From positions 1-14,748 of the forward strand of contig CAMXUZ010000265.1 of NCBI GenBank assembly GCA_947251855.1: a stretch of DNA of 14,748 bases. The letters are read 5' to 3'. The notes under the pieces were generated by a model. That model ran no database searches, was not told the DNA's origin, and saw only the letters and a program-made list of their open reading frames with translations. Made by a program: the position numbers and the translations under genes. Shown in pieces: positions 1 to 8,353 of this stretch (its first letter is position 1; each line of letters opens with the position of its first letter). The DNA is from an uncultured Ruaniaceae bacterium. GTDB lineage: Bacteria; Actinomycetota; Actinomycetes; Actinomycetales; Beutenbergiaceae.

Positions 1-842
1 GTACGCAAGGAGTTCTGAGCCTTGGAGATGTCCCCGCCCCAGGAGACCACGGACGGGGGAAGCCCGATGCCCAGGAAGGTCAGGGTGGCTTCGGCGACGA
101 TGAAGACACCGAGGGAGTCCGTCGCCGTGACGATGATCGCGGCGGCGGAGTTGGGCATGATGTGCCGGATCAAGGTCCGGATCGGCGAAACCCCGAGTGC
201 CTTCGAGGCGGTGACGAAATCGGAGTTCTTCACGCTCATCACCGTGCCGCGGGTGATCCGGGCGATCTGCGGCCAGCCGAAGACGGCGAGGACCGCAACG
301 ACGGTGATGATTCCGCGGTTCTTCTGGAACACCTGCATGATCACGATCGCGGCGAGGACCAGCGGAATCGCGAAGAAGACGTCGGTGAACCGGGAGAGGA
401 CCGCATCGAGCCAACCGCCGAAGAAGCCGGCGATGGCCCCGATGATCGACCCGATGATGACGACGAAGAGCGTGGTGAGCACGCCGACCGCGACGGAAGC
501 GCGAGCGCCGTAGATGACGCGGGAGTAGATGTCGCACCCCTGCCGGTCGAATCCGAAGGCGTGCCCCGGGGCAGGTTCGCCGACGCTGTTCTTCAGTTCA
601 CAAAAGCGCGGGTCGACGCTCGTGAACATGCTCGGGAAGAGCGCGACGACGATGACGAGCAGGATGAGCACGGACGCGATCCAGAACAGTGGGCGCCGGC
701 GAACGTTGTGCCACGCGTCCTTCCACATGGAGGCCGGCGGGGCTTGTTCGTCGACCGAGTCCACGACTCCCAGCGCGATGTCCTGGGGGTCGGCGAAGAA
801 GTGTTCTTGGCCCAGCCGGGCGTTTGCGGGGGTCTCAGGCAT
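1..842 (-). CDS. oppC: Peptide ABC transporter permease, OppC/DppC type (3' end cut by window edge)
   Basis: Inner-membrane permease subunit of an oligopeptide/dipeptide ABC importer. It pairs with the OppB-type subunit encoded just upstream. The ATG at 842-840 gives a protein beginning MPETPANARL, followed by a cytoplasmic OppC_N-type segment (about residues 38-50), a first membrane helix (FWIASVLILLVIVVALF) and an extracytoplasmic loop ending in GFDRQGCDIYSR, which is typical of DppC/OppC proteins. The BPD_transp_1 helices come next. The EAA loop that contacts the ATPase is visible as DFVTASKALGVSPIRTLIRHI, followed by MPNSAAA and LTFLGIGLPP. About 280 codons are present; only the last few tens are missing. 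The start overlaps the oppB stop by eight bases (ATGCCTGA), so the two are almost certainly translationally coupled. The exact peptide substrate cannot be read from the sequence. Confidence 0.95.
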   Translation of the reverse strand, partial: MPETPANARLGQEHFFADPQDIALGVVDSVDEQAPPASMWKDAWHNVRRRPLFWIASVLILLVIVVALFPSMFTSVDPRFCELKNSVGEPAPGHAFGFDRQGCDIYSRVIYGARASVAVGVLTTLFVVIIGSIIGAIAGFFGGWLDAVLSRFTDVFFAIPLVLAAIVIMQVFQKNRGIITVVAVLAVFGWPQIARITRGTVMSVKNSDFVTASKALGVSPIRTLIRHIMPNSAAAIIVTATDSLGVFIVAEATLTFLGIGLPPSVVSWGGDISKAQNSLR

Positions 843-1761
843 AGCGAATCCTCGGGTCCAAAGCCGCGTACAACAGGTCCACGAGCAGGTTGGCAGTGAT
901 ATACACGACGACGAGCAGCGTGGTCAATGAGACGACGGTGGGCGCCTCTCCTCGCTGGATCGCCTGGTACAGGCTGCCGCCCACACCGTTGATGTTGAAG
1001 ATTCCTTCGGTGACGATCGCACCACCCATGAGGGAGCCGAGATCCGCACCGAGGAAGGTCACCACCGGGATGAGGGAGTTACGAAGGACGTGCGCGGTGA
1101 TCACTCGCCGGCGCGGAAGGCCCTTGGCGGAGGCGGTGCGCACGTAGTCGGCGGTGAGGTTCTCCGCGACCGAAGTGCGGGTGAGGCGTAGGACGTAGGC
1201 GAACGAGACCGCTCCGAGCACGATGGCGGGCATGAGCAGGGTCATGAAGCTCACGTTCGACCCCACCGTGGTGGGCAGCCAGCCGAGTTTCACCCCGATG
1301 AAGTACTGCATCACGAAACCGATGACGAACGTCGGAACAGCAATGACCAGGAGGCTGACCACGAGGACGGTCGCGTCGAAGAGTCTCCCCTTGCGCAGGC
1401 CCGCGATGAGGCCGAACACGATACCCAGTACCGCCTCGAAGACGATGGCCATCCCGGCGAGCTTCGCCGTCGTGGGGAACGCTGCCCGGACGACGTCCAT
1501 CACCGGCCGTCCGGAGAAGGACGTGCCGAAATCGAGGGTGAAGATTCCTTTGAGGTACAGCAGGTACTGCACGATGAATGGCTTATCGAGGTTGAAGTCC
1601 GCGCGCAGCCGGTTCGCCGCCGCCTCGCTCATTCCCCGTTCCCCACCCAGGGCGATGATGGGATCGCCCGGTAGCGAGAAAACCATGAAGTAGATGAGCA
1701 GGGTCGCCCCGATGAAAACGGGGACCATCTGCAAGAGCCTGCGACCGATATACCAGGCCAT
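835..1761 (-). CDS. oppB: Peptide ABC transporter permease, OppB/DppB type
   Basis: First permease of the peptide importer, 308 aa, the usual length for OppB/DppB. The N terminus MAWYIGRRLLQMVPVFIGA is the standard first helix of this family. The extracytoplasmic loop at about residues 35-85 contains LRADFNLDKPFIVQYLLYL and the LDFGTSF signature. Five further helices follow. The EAA loop lies at about residues 205-225 (YVRTASAKGLPRRRVITAHV), followed by LRNSLIPVVT and the C-terminal DPRIRYA typical of the family. The ATG start is supported by a strong AAGGAGGA ribosome-binding site at 1768-1775, seven bases upstream. It lies 178 bp downstream of oppA, across an intrinsic terminator, so it is probably transcribed both by readthrough and perhaps from its own promoter. 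It overlaps oppC by eight bases. Confidence 0.96.
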   Translation of the reverse strand: MAWYIGRRLLQMVPVFIGATLLIYFMVFSLPGDPIIALGGERGMSEAAANRLRADFNLDKPFIVQYLLYLKGIFTLDFGTSFSGRPVMDVVRAAFPTTAKLAGMAIVFEAVLGIVFGLIAGLRKGRLFDATVLVVSLLVIAVPTFVIGFVMQYFIGVKLGWLPTTVGSNVSFMTLLMPAIVLGAVSFAYVLRLTRTSVAENLTADYVRTASAKGLPRRRVITAHVLRNSLIPVVTFLGADLGSLMGGAIVTEGIFNINGVGGSLYQAIQRGEAPTVVSLTTLLVVVYITANLLVDLLYAALDPRIRYA

Positions 1762-1888
1762 CAGGTCTCCTCCTTGTCGACGTTATTTCTAGCGAACTCT
1801 ACCGCTAACTGCCCGGCGCGTTCGAATAACGGGATTCGCGCTGCGAGCGCCGCAGATCCGGCTCGCTCGGTTGTTCTCGGGCAATAAA

Positions 1889-1920
1889 AGGTGGGGTGCG
1901 CTCATGCGTGCACCCCACCT
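1889..1920 (-). terminator. Intrinsic terminator after oppA
   Basis: Perfect 11-bp inverted repeat: AGGTGGGGTGC at 1889-1899 and its complement at 1910-1920, around a 10-base loop. On the minus strand the hairpin is followed immediately by a TTTTATT tract (1882-1888), the expected arrangement for factor-independent termination. It starts 20 bp past the oppA stop codon. Because oppB and oppC lie beyond it, it probably lowers permease transcript relative to the binding protein, an arrangement known from other SBP-first ABC operons (inference). Confidence 0.85.
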
Positions 1921-1939
1921 CTTACTCAGTCACGAGCGG

Positions 1940-3580
1940 TTAGCCCTCTTTGGTGATCAGGTGGTACACCGGCACCGAGTTCCAGCCGAACTCCACGTTT
2001 TCCACGTTGTTCGACCAGCCACCGGTCGCGGTGGCGTACCACAGCGGGATCGCGGGGAGGTCCTTGAAGAGCTCCTCCTGGGCCTGCGAGAACTTCTCGA
2101 TGGCGGCGTCCTCGTCGTCGACTACGAGGGCGTTGCCTTCCTTCACCAGTTGGTCGAAGGTTTCATTCGAGTAGTCCCCATCGTTCGAGCCTGCCCCGGT
2201 CGCGTACAGCGGGCCGAGGAAGTTCGACATCGACGGGTAGTCCGCCTGCCAGCCGGTGCGGAAGGCACCGTCGATCGTGCGCTCGGTGATGTCGGTGCGC
2301 AGTTCGTTGAACCCGGGGTAGGACTTGCCTTCGGCTTCGATGTCCAGGGTGTTCCGGATCGAGTTGGTCACCGCTTCGACCCAGGCGTCGTGCCCACCAT
2401 CGGCGTTGTAGCCGATCGTGAAGGTGTCCTCGTAGGGGCTGATCTCGTCAGCCTCATCCCACAGTTCCTTCGCCTTCTCCGGGTCGTAGTCGAGCACCTC
2501 GTTGCCCGGGATGTCCTCGGAGAACCCGGCGACCACCGGGGAGGTGAAGTCGTGGGCCGGTTCGCGGGTGCCTTCGAAGATCGTGTCGGTGATCTCTTCA
2601 CGGTTGATCGCCTGAGAGATCGCCGCGCGGCGCAGGCGCCCTTCTTCATCCATGCCGAAGTGGTCGAGGTCGACCGACATCGTGAAGGACTGGAAGATCG
2701 CCGCACCCTGGCTCACCCAGCGGTCCTCGAGCTCGTCCTGATAGGTCGCGAAGGCGCTGTCGGGAATCGCATCGAGCACGTCGAGCTGGTCGGAGAGCAG
2801 GTCGTTGTAGGCCGAATCCAAGGTCTCGTAGAAGGAGATCGTGACCCCGCCGTTCTGTGCCTGGCGCACGCCGTCGTAGTCGGGGTTCGGCACGAGGTCG
2901 ATCTGCACGTCGTGCTGCCACGCGTCGTCGCCGTCGAGCATGTACGGGCCGTTCCCGATGGGGTTCTGGCCGAACGCGTCGATGTCGTCGAACGCGGAGG
3001 CGGGCAGCGGGTAGTACGCCGAGTAACCCAGGCGCAGCGGGAAGTCCGGCTGCTCTTCGGTGAGGGTGACCTCGAACGTGTGGTCGTCGATGACCTCGAG
3101 ACCAGTGAGTTCGGATTCCTCCTCCTCGTCGAAGCCTTCGATGGCTTCGAAGAAGTAGGAGTTCAGCCGGTATGCGCCGTCCTTCCACGCGTTCACGAAG
3201 GATTCTGCGTCCACCGGGTCACCGTTGGTGAACTCCCAGCCGTCCTCGATCGTGATGGTCCAGGTGAGGTCGTCATCGGACTCGAAGTCCTCCGCGATCT
3301 CGTTGACGGTCTCCCCGTCCGGTTCGTAGGAAACGAGCCCGGCGAAGATGAGGTCGAGGATCTTCCCGCCACCGACCTCGTTCGTGTCAGCCGGGATGAG
3401 GGCGTTCTGCGGCTCAGTGCCGTTCACGGTGATGATGCCTTCCGAGCCTTCACCACCGGCCGCGCCGGTTTCCGTACCGCCGTTGTCGTTACCGCCGTTG
3501 TCGTTGCCGCCGCCGCACGCTGAAAGGACCAGCGCGCTCGCCGCGAGACCAGCAACCAGTGCGGATCGTTTGAGTCTCAA
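1940..3580 (-). CDS. oppA: Peptide ABC transporter substrate-binding lipoprotein (SBP_bac_5)
   Basis: Extracytoplasmic peptide-binding protein, 546 aa, anchored to the membrane by lipid. The N terminus is a lipoprotein signal: MRLKRS, a hydrophobic stretch, then the lipobox LSAC with the acylated Cys at residue 22, and a Gly/Asn-rich linker to about residue 45. The mature part has family-5 features: ITVNGTEPQNALIPADT, then LIFAGLVSYEPDG, then TWTITIEDGWEFTNGDPVDAESF, and later LRRAAISQAINREEIT and YDPEKAKELWDEA. The start is TTG (3580-3578). It is chosen because AGGAG sits five bases upstream, the signal peptide begins there and no ATG is nearby. Transcription probably begins in the 350-bp gap upstream. 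The order binding protein, OppB, OppC matches actinobacterial peptide transporters. The ATPase genes, if linked, lie left of the window. Confidence 0.96.
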   Translation of the reverse strand: MRLKRSALVAGLAASALVLSACGGGNDNGGNDNGGTETGAAGGEGSEGIITVNGTEPQNALIPADTNEVGGGKILDLIFAGLVSYEPDGETVNEIAEDFESDDDLTWTITIEDGWEFTNGDPVDAESFVNAWKDGAYRLNSYFFEAIEGFDEEEESELTGLEVIDDHTFEVTLTEEQPDFPLRLGYSAYYPLPASAFDDIDAFGQNPIGNGPYMLDGDDAWQHDVQIDLVPNPDYDGVRQAQNGGVTISFYETLDSAYNDLLSDQLDVLDAIPDSAFATYQDELEDRWVSQGAAIFQSFTMSVDLDHFGMDEEGRLRRAAISQAINREEITDTIFEGTREPAHDFTSPVVAGFSEDIPGNEVLDYDPEKAKELWDEADEISPYEDTFTIGYNADGGHDAWVEAVTNSIRNTLDIEAEGKSYPGFNELRTDITERTIDGAFRTGWQADYPSMSNFLGPLYATGAGSNDGDYSNETFDQLVKEGNALVVDDEDAAIEKFSQAQEELFKDLPAIPLWYATATGGWSNNVENVEFGWNSVPVYHLITKEG

Positions 3581-3931
3581 AGGTGCTCCTGTAGGAAAGT
3601 TAACGAAGAGATGCTCGGGGTGCCGGTTTGCGGCACGTCAGAACAGTCAAGACTAACCACAACCCCCGCTCATTTTACAATCGGGAAGAGGCGACGTTAT
3701 TAAGTTGTGACCGGTCAGGTGTAGCAGCTCCGAGCCGGCTTGTATAGGTCTTGACTTGCTCTTGTACCAGCGTTTGCGTTGGCCCATCGCGTTTGCCGAG
3801 ACGACGAAATCCACGACTTCATCGCCCGGCCGCTTCTCGGCTCCGTGGCCCGGAGACGCGTGCGTCCAACAACCACGCCGCGAAGGAGATCCGCGAACCC
3901 ACCGGCTACGGCGTGCCGCGCTGGTCTCGTA
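3581..3931. other. Intergenic region: oppA leader and possible operators
   Basis: There is no convincing gene in these 351 bp. It should hold the oppA promoter and the 3' end signals of the upstream lipoprotein gene. I see a 6-bp-stem hairpin GTGCCG-GTTTG-CGGCAC at 3620-3636 in the presumed oppA leader. A candidate -10 box TAAAAT (minus, 3677-3672) has no good -35 partner. A perfect 10-bp palindrome TGACCGGTCA lies at 3708-3717, upstream of that -10 and so placed like an operator. No U-tailed terminator is visible after the lipoprotein gene. All promoter assignments here are tentative. Confidence 0.4.
3586..3590 (-). promoter_or_regulatory. Ribosome-binding site for the oppA TTG start
   Basis: AGGAG on the minus strand, five bases before the TTG at 3580. 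It fixes the start of oppA, which has no ATG in a usable position. Confidence 0.75.
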
Positions 3932-5071
3932 CTAAGCGTTCGAGCCCTCGGGCGTTCCCTCATCGGCGCCCGAGAATTCGACGGTGGCTTCCAGGTCGTC
4001 CCATTCGTGCTCCGGAGCGGAGTTTCCGGCACCGACCACGACCTTGGGCTCGATCACCACGGTGAGGGTGTCGACGTCCACCGGAATGTGGAACACGACG
4101 TTGTCGCTGAATTTGGTGCCGACGCTGATGTTGCTCTGCGGGTGCACGACGTCGCCGTCGGGAAGCTCGACGTACATCGTGGATTCGTCAAAGGTGGTCG
4201 CTGAGACCTTACGCCAGTCGACCTCCACGGAAAGGTACATCTTCCCCTCCGGCGCCCAGCCATCGCCGTCGTCGCTCCGGTCAAGCCACGGCGCGGTGAA
4301 TGCCGAGGTCACCTCGCCCATCACGCGGTCGTCGCCGCTCGCCCACCCGGGGAAGGACTCGTCGATGTGATCGGCGTCGGTCACCTCGGCGGTGATTCCC
4401 GCGGATTCGTACACGCTCGGTACGTCGCTGCTGACCCGTGAACCATCGATGAGGCTCAGGCTTTGGAACTTCTCCTGGGTTTCGATCTCGAGCAGGGCGT
4501 CTCCCGGCTCGGCGGTCTCGGGAAGGCTGACGAGCAGAGTTCCCTGGTGGCGGGTACCGTCATCGGTGTTGAGAACGCGGCCCTCTTCGCTCGCCTCGAC
4601 GACGAGGTGGCCCTCGGTCTGGGGGATCTCCCCACGGGGTTCCCACTGCGGGTCGCTACTGGTGAATTTGGCGAGGAAGAAGGTCTCCCCCTCGGCGGCG
4701 GCGACCGTCTCGATCTCCTCGACCCCCTCCTCGGCCGTGGGAGCATCGCCGGTGATCTCTTCGTATACATTCGGGGTGATGACGTCGGCCGTCGCGACGT
4801 CGGTGATGTGCAGGTCCACGCCCGGCGCGAGTAGGAAGGAATCGGGATCCTCGACCGTTTGGAATTCGGCCTCGACCGTTTCCGATGTCATTCCCGCGAT
4901 TCCCGAATCGGCTATTGCGTCCGCCGCAGCAGCCGCCTCGCCGCCGGTGCTGTCATCACCTGCGTCGCTCGCCCCGTCCGATCCACTCGCACCACCAGAC
5001 CCGCATGCGGCGAGCGAGGTGGCGAGGAGTCCAGCGAGGAAAGGGTATTTTAACCGGGTAATGCGGCGCAT
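3932..5071 (-). CDS. Putative lipoprotein with two beta-rich domains, function unknown
   Basis: A 379-aa predicted lipoprotein that I do not recognise. The signal is MRRITRLKYPFLAGLLATS followed by the lipobox LAAC with Cys at residue 23. A Gly/Ser/Asp/Ala-rich, low-complexity linker runs to about residue 60. The rest is acidic, has almost no cysteine, and alternates hydrophobic strands in two similar-looking halves. Half one (about 80-225) runs from VDLHITDVATADVI to KFQSLSLIDG. Half two (about 230-370) runs from ITAEVTDADHID through KMYLSVEVDWRKV and MYVELPDGDVVHP to DTLTVVIEPKVV. This resembles tandem Ig-like folds of the DUF4352 kind, but that is inference from pattern only. The ATG at 5071 has a weak Shine-Dalgarno sequence (AGAG, three bases upstream), kept because the signal peptide begins there. 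It stands alone, with gaps of 351 and 264 bp. It is probably attached to the outer face of the membrane. Confidence 0.85.
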   Translation of the reverse strand: MRRITRLKYPFLAGLLATSLAACGSGGASGSDGASDAGDDSTGGEAAAAADAIADSGIAGMTSETVEAEFQTVEDPDSFLLAPGVDLHITDVATADVITPNVYEEITGDAPTAEEGVEEIETVAAAEGETFFLAKFTSSDPQWEPRGEIPQTEGHLVVEASEEGRVLNTDDGTRHQGTLLVSLPETAEPGDALLEIETQEKFQSLSLIDGSRVSSDVPSVYESAGITAEVTDADHIDESFPGWASGDDRVMGEVTSAFTAPWLDRSDDGDGWAPEGKMYLSVEVDWRKVSATTFDESTMYVELPDGDVVHPQSNISVGTKFSDNVVFHIPVDVDTLTVVIEPKVVVGAGNSAPEHEWDDLEATVEFSGADEGTPEGSNA

Positions 5072-5335
5072 CGTCTCTACGTTCAGTTGGAGGGGTGCTG
5101 ACGGCGCTCCAAGCTACCAGTGCCTGCACGCGCCCCACTCCGCGAGGCCGCGACGAGCCGTGCGAGCTTTCCCGCGAGTGGATGCGTAAGACTCGCATTC
5201 CTGTGGCCACCCGCGATGTGGTCCGTGCCACACCAGATGCGGGGCGGGCGCGCTGCTTCTCCCCTCCCCACGGGCCGAGAACTGCCTTAGGTTGTCGATC
5301 GCGCAGAATTGGCAGCATAAGACCGTTCTGGGCAG

Positions 5336-7823
5336 CTAGATGTTGTCCGCGCCGGTGTCGATCGCTTCCTGAGCCGCCCCTTCTTCGGCGATGTCTGCCG
5401 CGTCGGGCCAGACCCAGTTGCGCACGTCGTCGATGTCATTGCCGTAGGTGTACGCGTGCATCCGCGCGTCGAGACGTTTATCCATCATCTCTTGGCGAAG
5501 ACCTGCGTATCCGGCGCCGAGCCTTGGCACGCGGTCGATGACGTCGGCGACGAGGTGGTAGCGGTCGAGGTCGTTCCTCATCACCATGTCGAAGGGCGTT
5601 GTCGTCGTGCCTTCCTCCTTGTAGCCCCGCACGTGGAGGTTGCCGTGGCCGTTGCGGCGGTAGGTGAGGCGGTGAATGAGCCAGGGATAGCCGTGGTAAG
5701 CGAAGATGATCGGGCGGTTCGCGGTGAAGATCCCGTCGAAGTCCCGGTGCGAGAGACCGTGGGGGGTGCTCCCGGTCATCTTGCATCCGCATGAGGTCGA
5801 CGACGTTGACCACTCGGACTTTCAGGTCCGGGATGCGCGTGCGCAGGATCGACGCGGCAGCGAGCACCTCGACCGTCGGGATGTCGCCCGCGCAACCGAG
5901 GACGACGTCGGGCTCTTCTCCCTCGCCCTCCGTGCCCGCCCACGGCCAGATCCCGACCCCCCGCGTGCAGTGGCGGACCGCCTCCTCCATCGTCAACCAG
6001 TTGGGGTTGGGTTGCTTCCCGCACACGACGACGTTGACGTACTGGGTGGAGCGCAGGCAGTGGTCGAACGTCGAAAGGAGCGTGTTGGCATCGGGCGGCA
6101 GGTACACGCGCACGACCTCCGCCTTCTTATTGACGACGTGGTCGATGAAACCAGGATCTTGGTGGGAGAACCCGTTGTGGTCCTGGCGCCACACGTGTGA
6201 GGACAGCAGGTAGTTCAAGCTCGCGATCGGCGCGCGCCATTCGAGCTCGTTGGTGACCTTGAGCCACTTCGCGTGCTGGTTGAACATCGAGTCGACGATG
6301 TGAATGAATGCCTCGTAGGAATTCATCACCCCGTGCCGGCCCGTGAGCAGGTAGCCCTCGAGCCAGCCCTGGCATTGGTGTTCACTCAACACTTCAAGGA
6401 CTTGCCCCGCCCGGGCCAGGTGCTGATCCACCTCAGGGGACTCGTATTCCGCCACCCACTGCTTATCGGTCACCTCGTACATGTCTTGCAAGCGATTCGA
6501 AGCGGTTTCGTCAGGTCCGAAGACCCGGAAGATGTGCGGATTGGCCTCGGCGACGGCGGCGAACCACTCGCCCAGGACCTTCGTTGCCTCGGCGATCTTG
6601 CCGCCCGGTTGGGCGACCTCCACCCCGAAATCCCGAAAATCGGGCAGTTCCAGGGGCTTGCGCAGCAGACCGCCGTTCGCTGCGGGAAGCTCTCCCATCC
6701 TTAGCCCCTTCGGAGGGGCGAGTCCGGCGATATCAGGCGCAGGTGCGCCGGTGTCATCGAAGAGCTCCCCGGGGTCGTAGGAGGTGAGCCAATCGCGCAA
6801 CTGCGCTAAATGTTCCGGGGTGTCGCGGGCGCTTGCGAGGGGCACCTGGTGGCTGCGCCAGCTCCCCTCCGTCTGCTGCCCGTCCACCTCCTTCGGACCG
6901 GTCCAGCCCTTGGGGGTGCGGAAGATGATCATCGGCCAGCGGGGGCGGGTGATTGCTCCGTGGCCAGTGGCGGCCTCCTCGGCAGCTCGACGGCGGATCT
7001 CGGCGATCTCGTCCATCACGTCATCGAGCAGCTGCGCGAACCGCCGGTGGTAAGAGATCGGATCCTCATCATCGAAGCCGGCGGTGAACACGTGCGGGTT
7101 ATGGCCGTACCCGCGCATGAGATCAAGGAGTTCGGATTCGGGGATCCGCGCCAGCACGGTCGGGTTGGCGATCTTGTACCCGTTGAGGTGCAGCACCGGC
7201 AGTACCACCCCATCGCGCACGGGGTTGAGGAATTTATTGGAGTGCCACGAGGTTGCGAGCGGCCCCGTCTCCGCCTCGCCGTCTCCGGTCACCGTGAATG
7301 CAAGGAGATCGGGATTATCGAAGACGGCGCCGTAGGCGTGCGAGAGCGAGTATCCCAGTTCACCGCCCTCGTTGATCGAGCCGGGGGTCTCCGGCGCGGC
7401 GTGCGAGGGGATCCCGCCCGGGAACGAGAACTGTTTGAAAAGCCGGCCCATCCCCGTCTCATCCAAGCCGATCCGGGGGTAGATATCGGTGTACGTACCC
7501 TCCAGATACGTGCTCGCAACCACTGCCGGTCCCCCATGCCCCGGCCCGGTGATGTAGAGCGTCTCCTGTAAGCGCTCGGAGATCACGCGGTTGATGTGCG
7601 CGTAGAGGAAGTTCAACCCCGGCGTTGTGCCCCAGTGCCCCAGCAGCCGAGGCTTGATGTGCTCGGGGCGCAGTTCCTCGCGAAGGAGCGGATTCGCCAT
7701 GAGGTAGATCTGCCCTACGGCCAGATAGTTCGCTGCGCGCCACCAGCGGTGGATGCTCTTTAACGTATCGTCGCTGAGTTCGCCTTGGTTCGCTTGTGCA
7801 CGGGTCGACCATGAGTGAGACAT
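5336..7823 (-). CDS. xfp: Phosphoketolase Xfp, split by a one-base frameshift
   Basis: Thiamine-diphosphate enzyme that cleaves xylulose-5-P or fructose-6-P with phosphate to acetyl-P plus glyceraldehyde-3-P or erythrose-4-P. It is the key step of the phosphoketolase (bifid) pathway. Family motifs are clear: [17 protein letters not shown] (about 60-76), GPGHGGPA (94-100), the TPP motif [19 protein letters not shown] (180-198), [14 protein letters not shown] (303-316), the catalytic-Glu segment [11 protein letters not shown] (435-445) and [13 protein letters not shown] (547-559). From 7823 one frame reads to DDREHP (about residue 687). The correct continuation, [10 protein letters not shown] to the stop at 5336, is in another frame. 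Removing one base from the six-G run at 5761-5766 restores HPHGLS and an 828-aa protein, close to the roughly 825 aa of bifidobacterial Xfp. Unrepaired, the first frame runs on out of frame to 5478. It is monocistronic here; ackA and pta are not adjacent. Confidence 0.95.
5761..5766 (-). other. Homopolymer frameshift site within xfp
   Basis: Run of six G on the plus strand (CCCCCC in the coding strand). Five C would read CAC CCC CAC GGT (HPHG), the phosphoketolase consensus; six shift the frame. This is either a real mutation, a phase-variable tract or a sequencing/assembly error. Confidence 0.9.
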
Positions 7824-7900
7824 GCTCTCATCTCAGCATCAGTGCGGTGGGTTGTCAGGGGCTTGACGAGCCGAACCTTGCCGCCGACACTCCAATTCCT

Positions 7901-7915
7901 CGCCGTTTGACGGCG
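7901..7915. repeat. Short GC-rich hairpin between yjdM and xfp
   Basis: CGCCGT-TTG-ACGGCG, a perfect 6-bp inverted repeat with a three-base loop. It may be a weak terminator or pause site for yjdM, or an element in the xfp leader. No U tract follows it on the minus strand. Confidence 0.4.
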
Positions 7916-7941
7916 TTGAATATGTGCGGCACGCGCAGCGC

Positions 7942-8316
7942 TCACCCTTTCTTGACGACGCTGGATTTCAGTTTCAAACGCCCAAGCTCGGGCAATCGGG
8001 CGTCGATATCGTGGCCGTCTCCGGTGTCCTCGGTGAGCCGGATGTTGCGCACCTTCGTCCCCGCTTTGAGCGTCCCTCCGCCCCCGCCGGTGATCTTGAC
8101 CGACTTCACCAAGGTGACGGTATCGCCGTCGGTGAGCGGGTTGCCGACGGCGTCACGGATCGCCTCGCCCTGGTCACGGGAGTCGACGGCCGGCGCGGCC
8201 TCGGCGGGTGCCCATTCATGGGCACACATCGGGCAGGTGAGCAGGGCGCCGGACTCGTAGGTGTATTCGCTTGAACACTCGGGACACGGCGGAAGCGTGA
8301 GTTCCTGGGTAGACAT
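7942..8316 (-). CDS. yjdM: YjdM/PhnA family zinc-ribbon protein
   Basis: Small protein of the YjdM (formerly PhnA, alkylphosphonate-utilisation operon protein) family, 124 aa against about 111 in Escherichia coli. An N-terminal zinc ribbon has two Cys pairs, C11-P-E-C14 and C28-P-M-C31, around SEYTYE. A central spacer (about 35-55) precedes the conserved C-terminal barrel: GNPLTDGDTVTLVKSVKI, then LKAGTKVRNIRL, then DIDARLPELGRLKLKSSVVKK. The family's function is not established; despite the old name it is not phosphonoacetate hydrolase. No phn genes are nearby, so no phosphonate role can be inferred here. The ATG at 8316 lacks a clear Shine-Dalgarno sequence and may be leaderless. A 6-bp-stem hairpin (7901-7915) follows the stop by 27 bp but has no U tract. 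Confidence 0.95.
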   Translation of the reverse strand: MSTQELTLPPCPECSSEYTYESGALLTCPMCAHEWAPAEAAPAVDSRDQGEAIRDAVGNPLTDGDTVTLVKSVKITGGGGGTLKAGTKVRNIRLTEDTGDGHDIDARLPELGRLKLKSSVVKKG

Positions 8317-8353
8317 GTCTGCATCATCGCACGAGCCGCGAGGATCGGGGGAT

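Noticed and set aside
162..899. A 245-codon plus-strand open frame opposite oppC
   Set aside because: Asp/Arg/Glu-rich antisense shadow of the permease gene, without a ribosome-binding site or a family motif.
1871..3523. A 550-codon plus-strand open frame opposite oppA
   Set aside because: It mirrors oppA codon for codon, a usual effect of high G+C third positions. Its translation is a Val/Arg/Glu-rich string with no domain, while the opposite frame is a clear binding protein with signal peptide and ribosome-binding site.
3715..3931. Possible gene fragments between the lipoprotein gene and oppA
   Set aside because: All six frames read as Arg/Ser/Pro-rich strings with no family resemblance, even when frames are joined.
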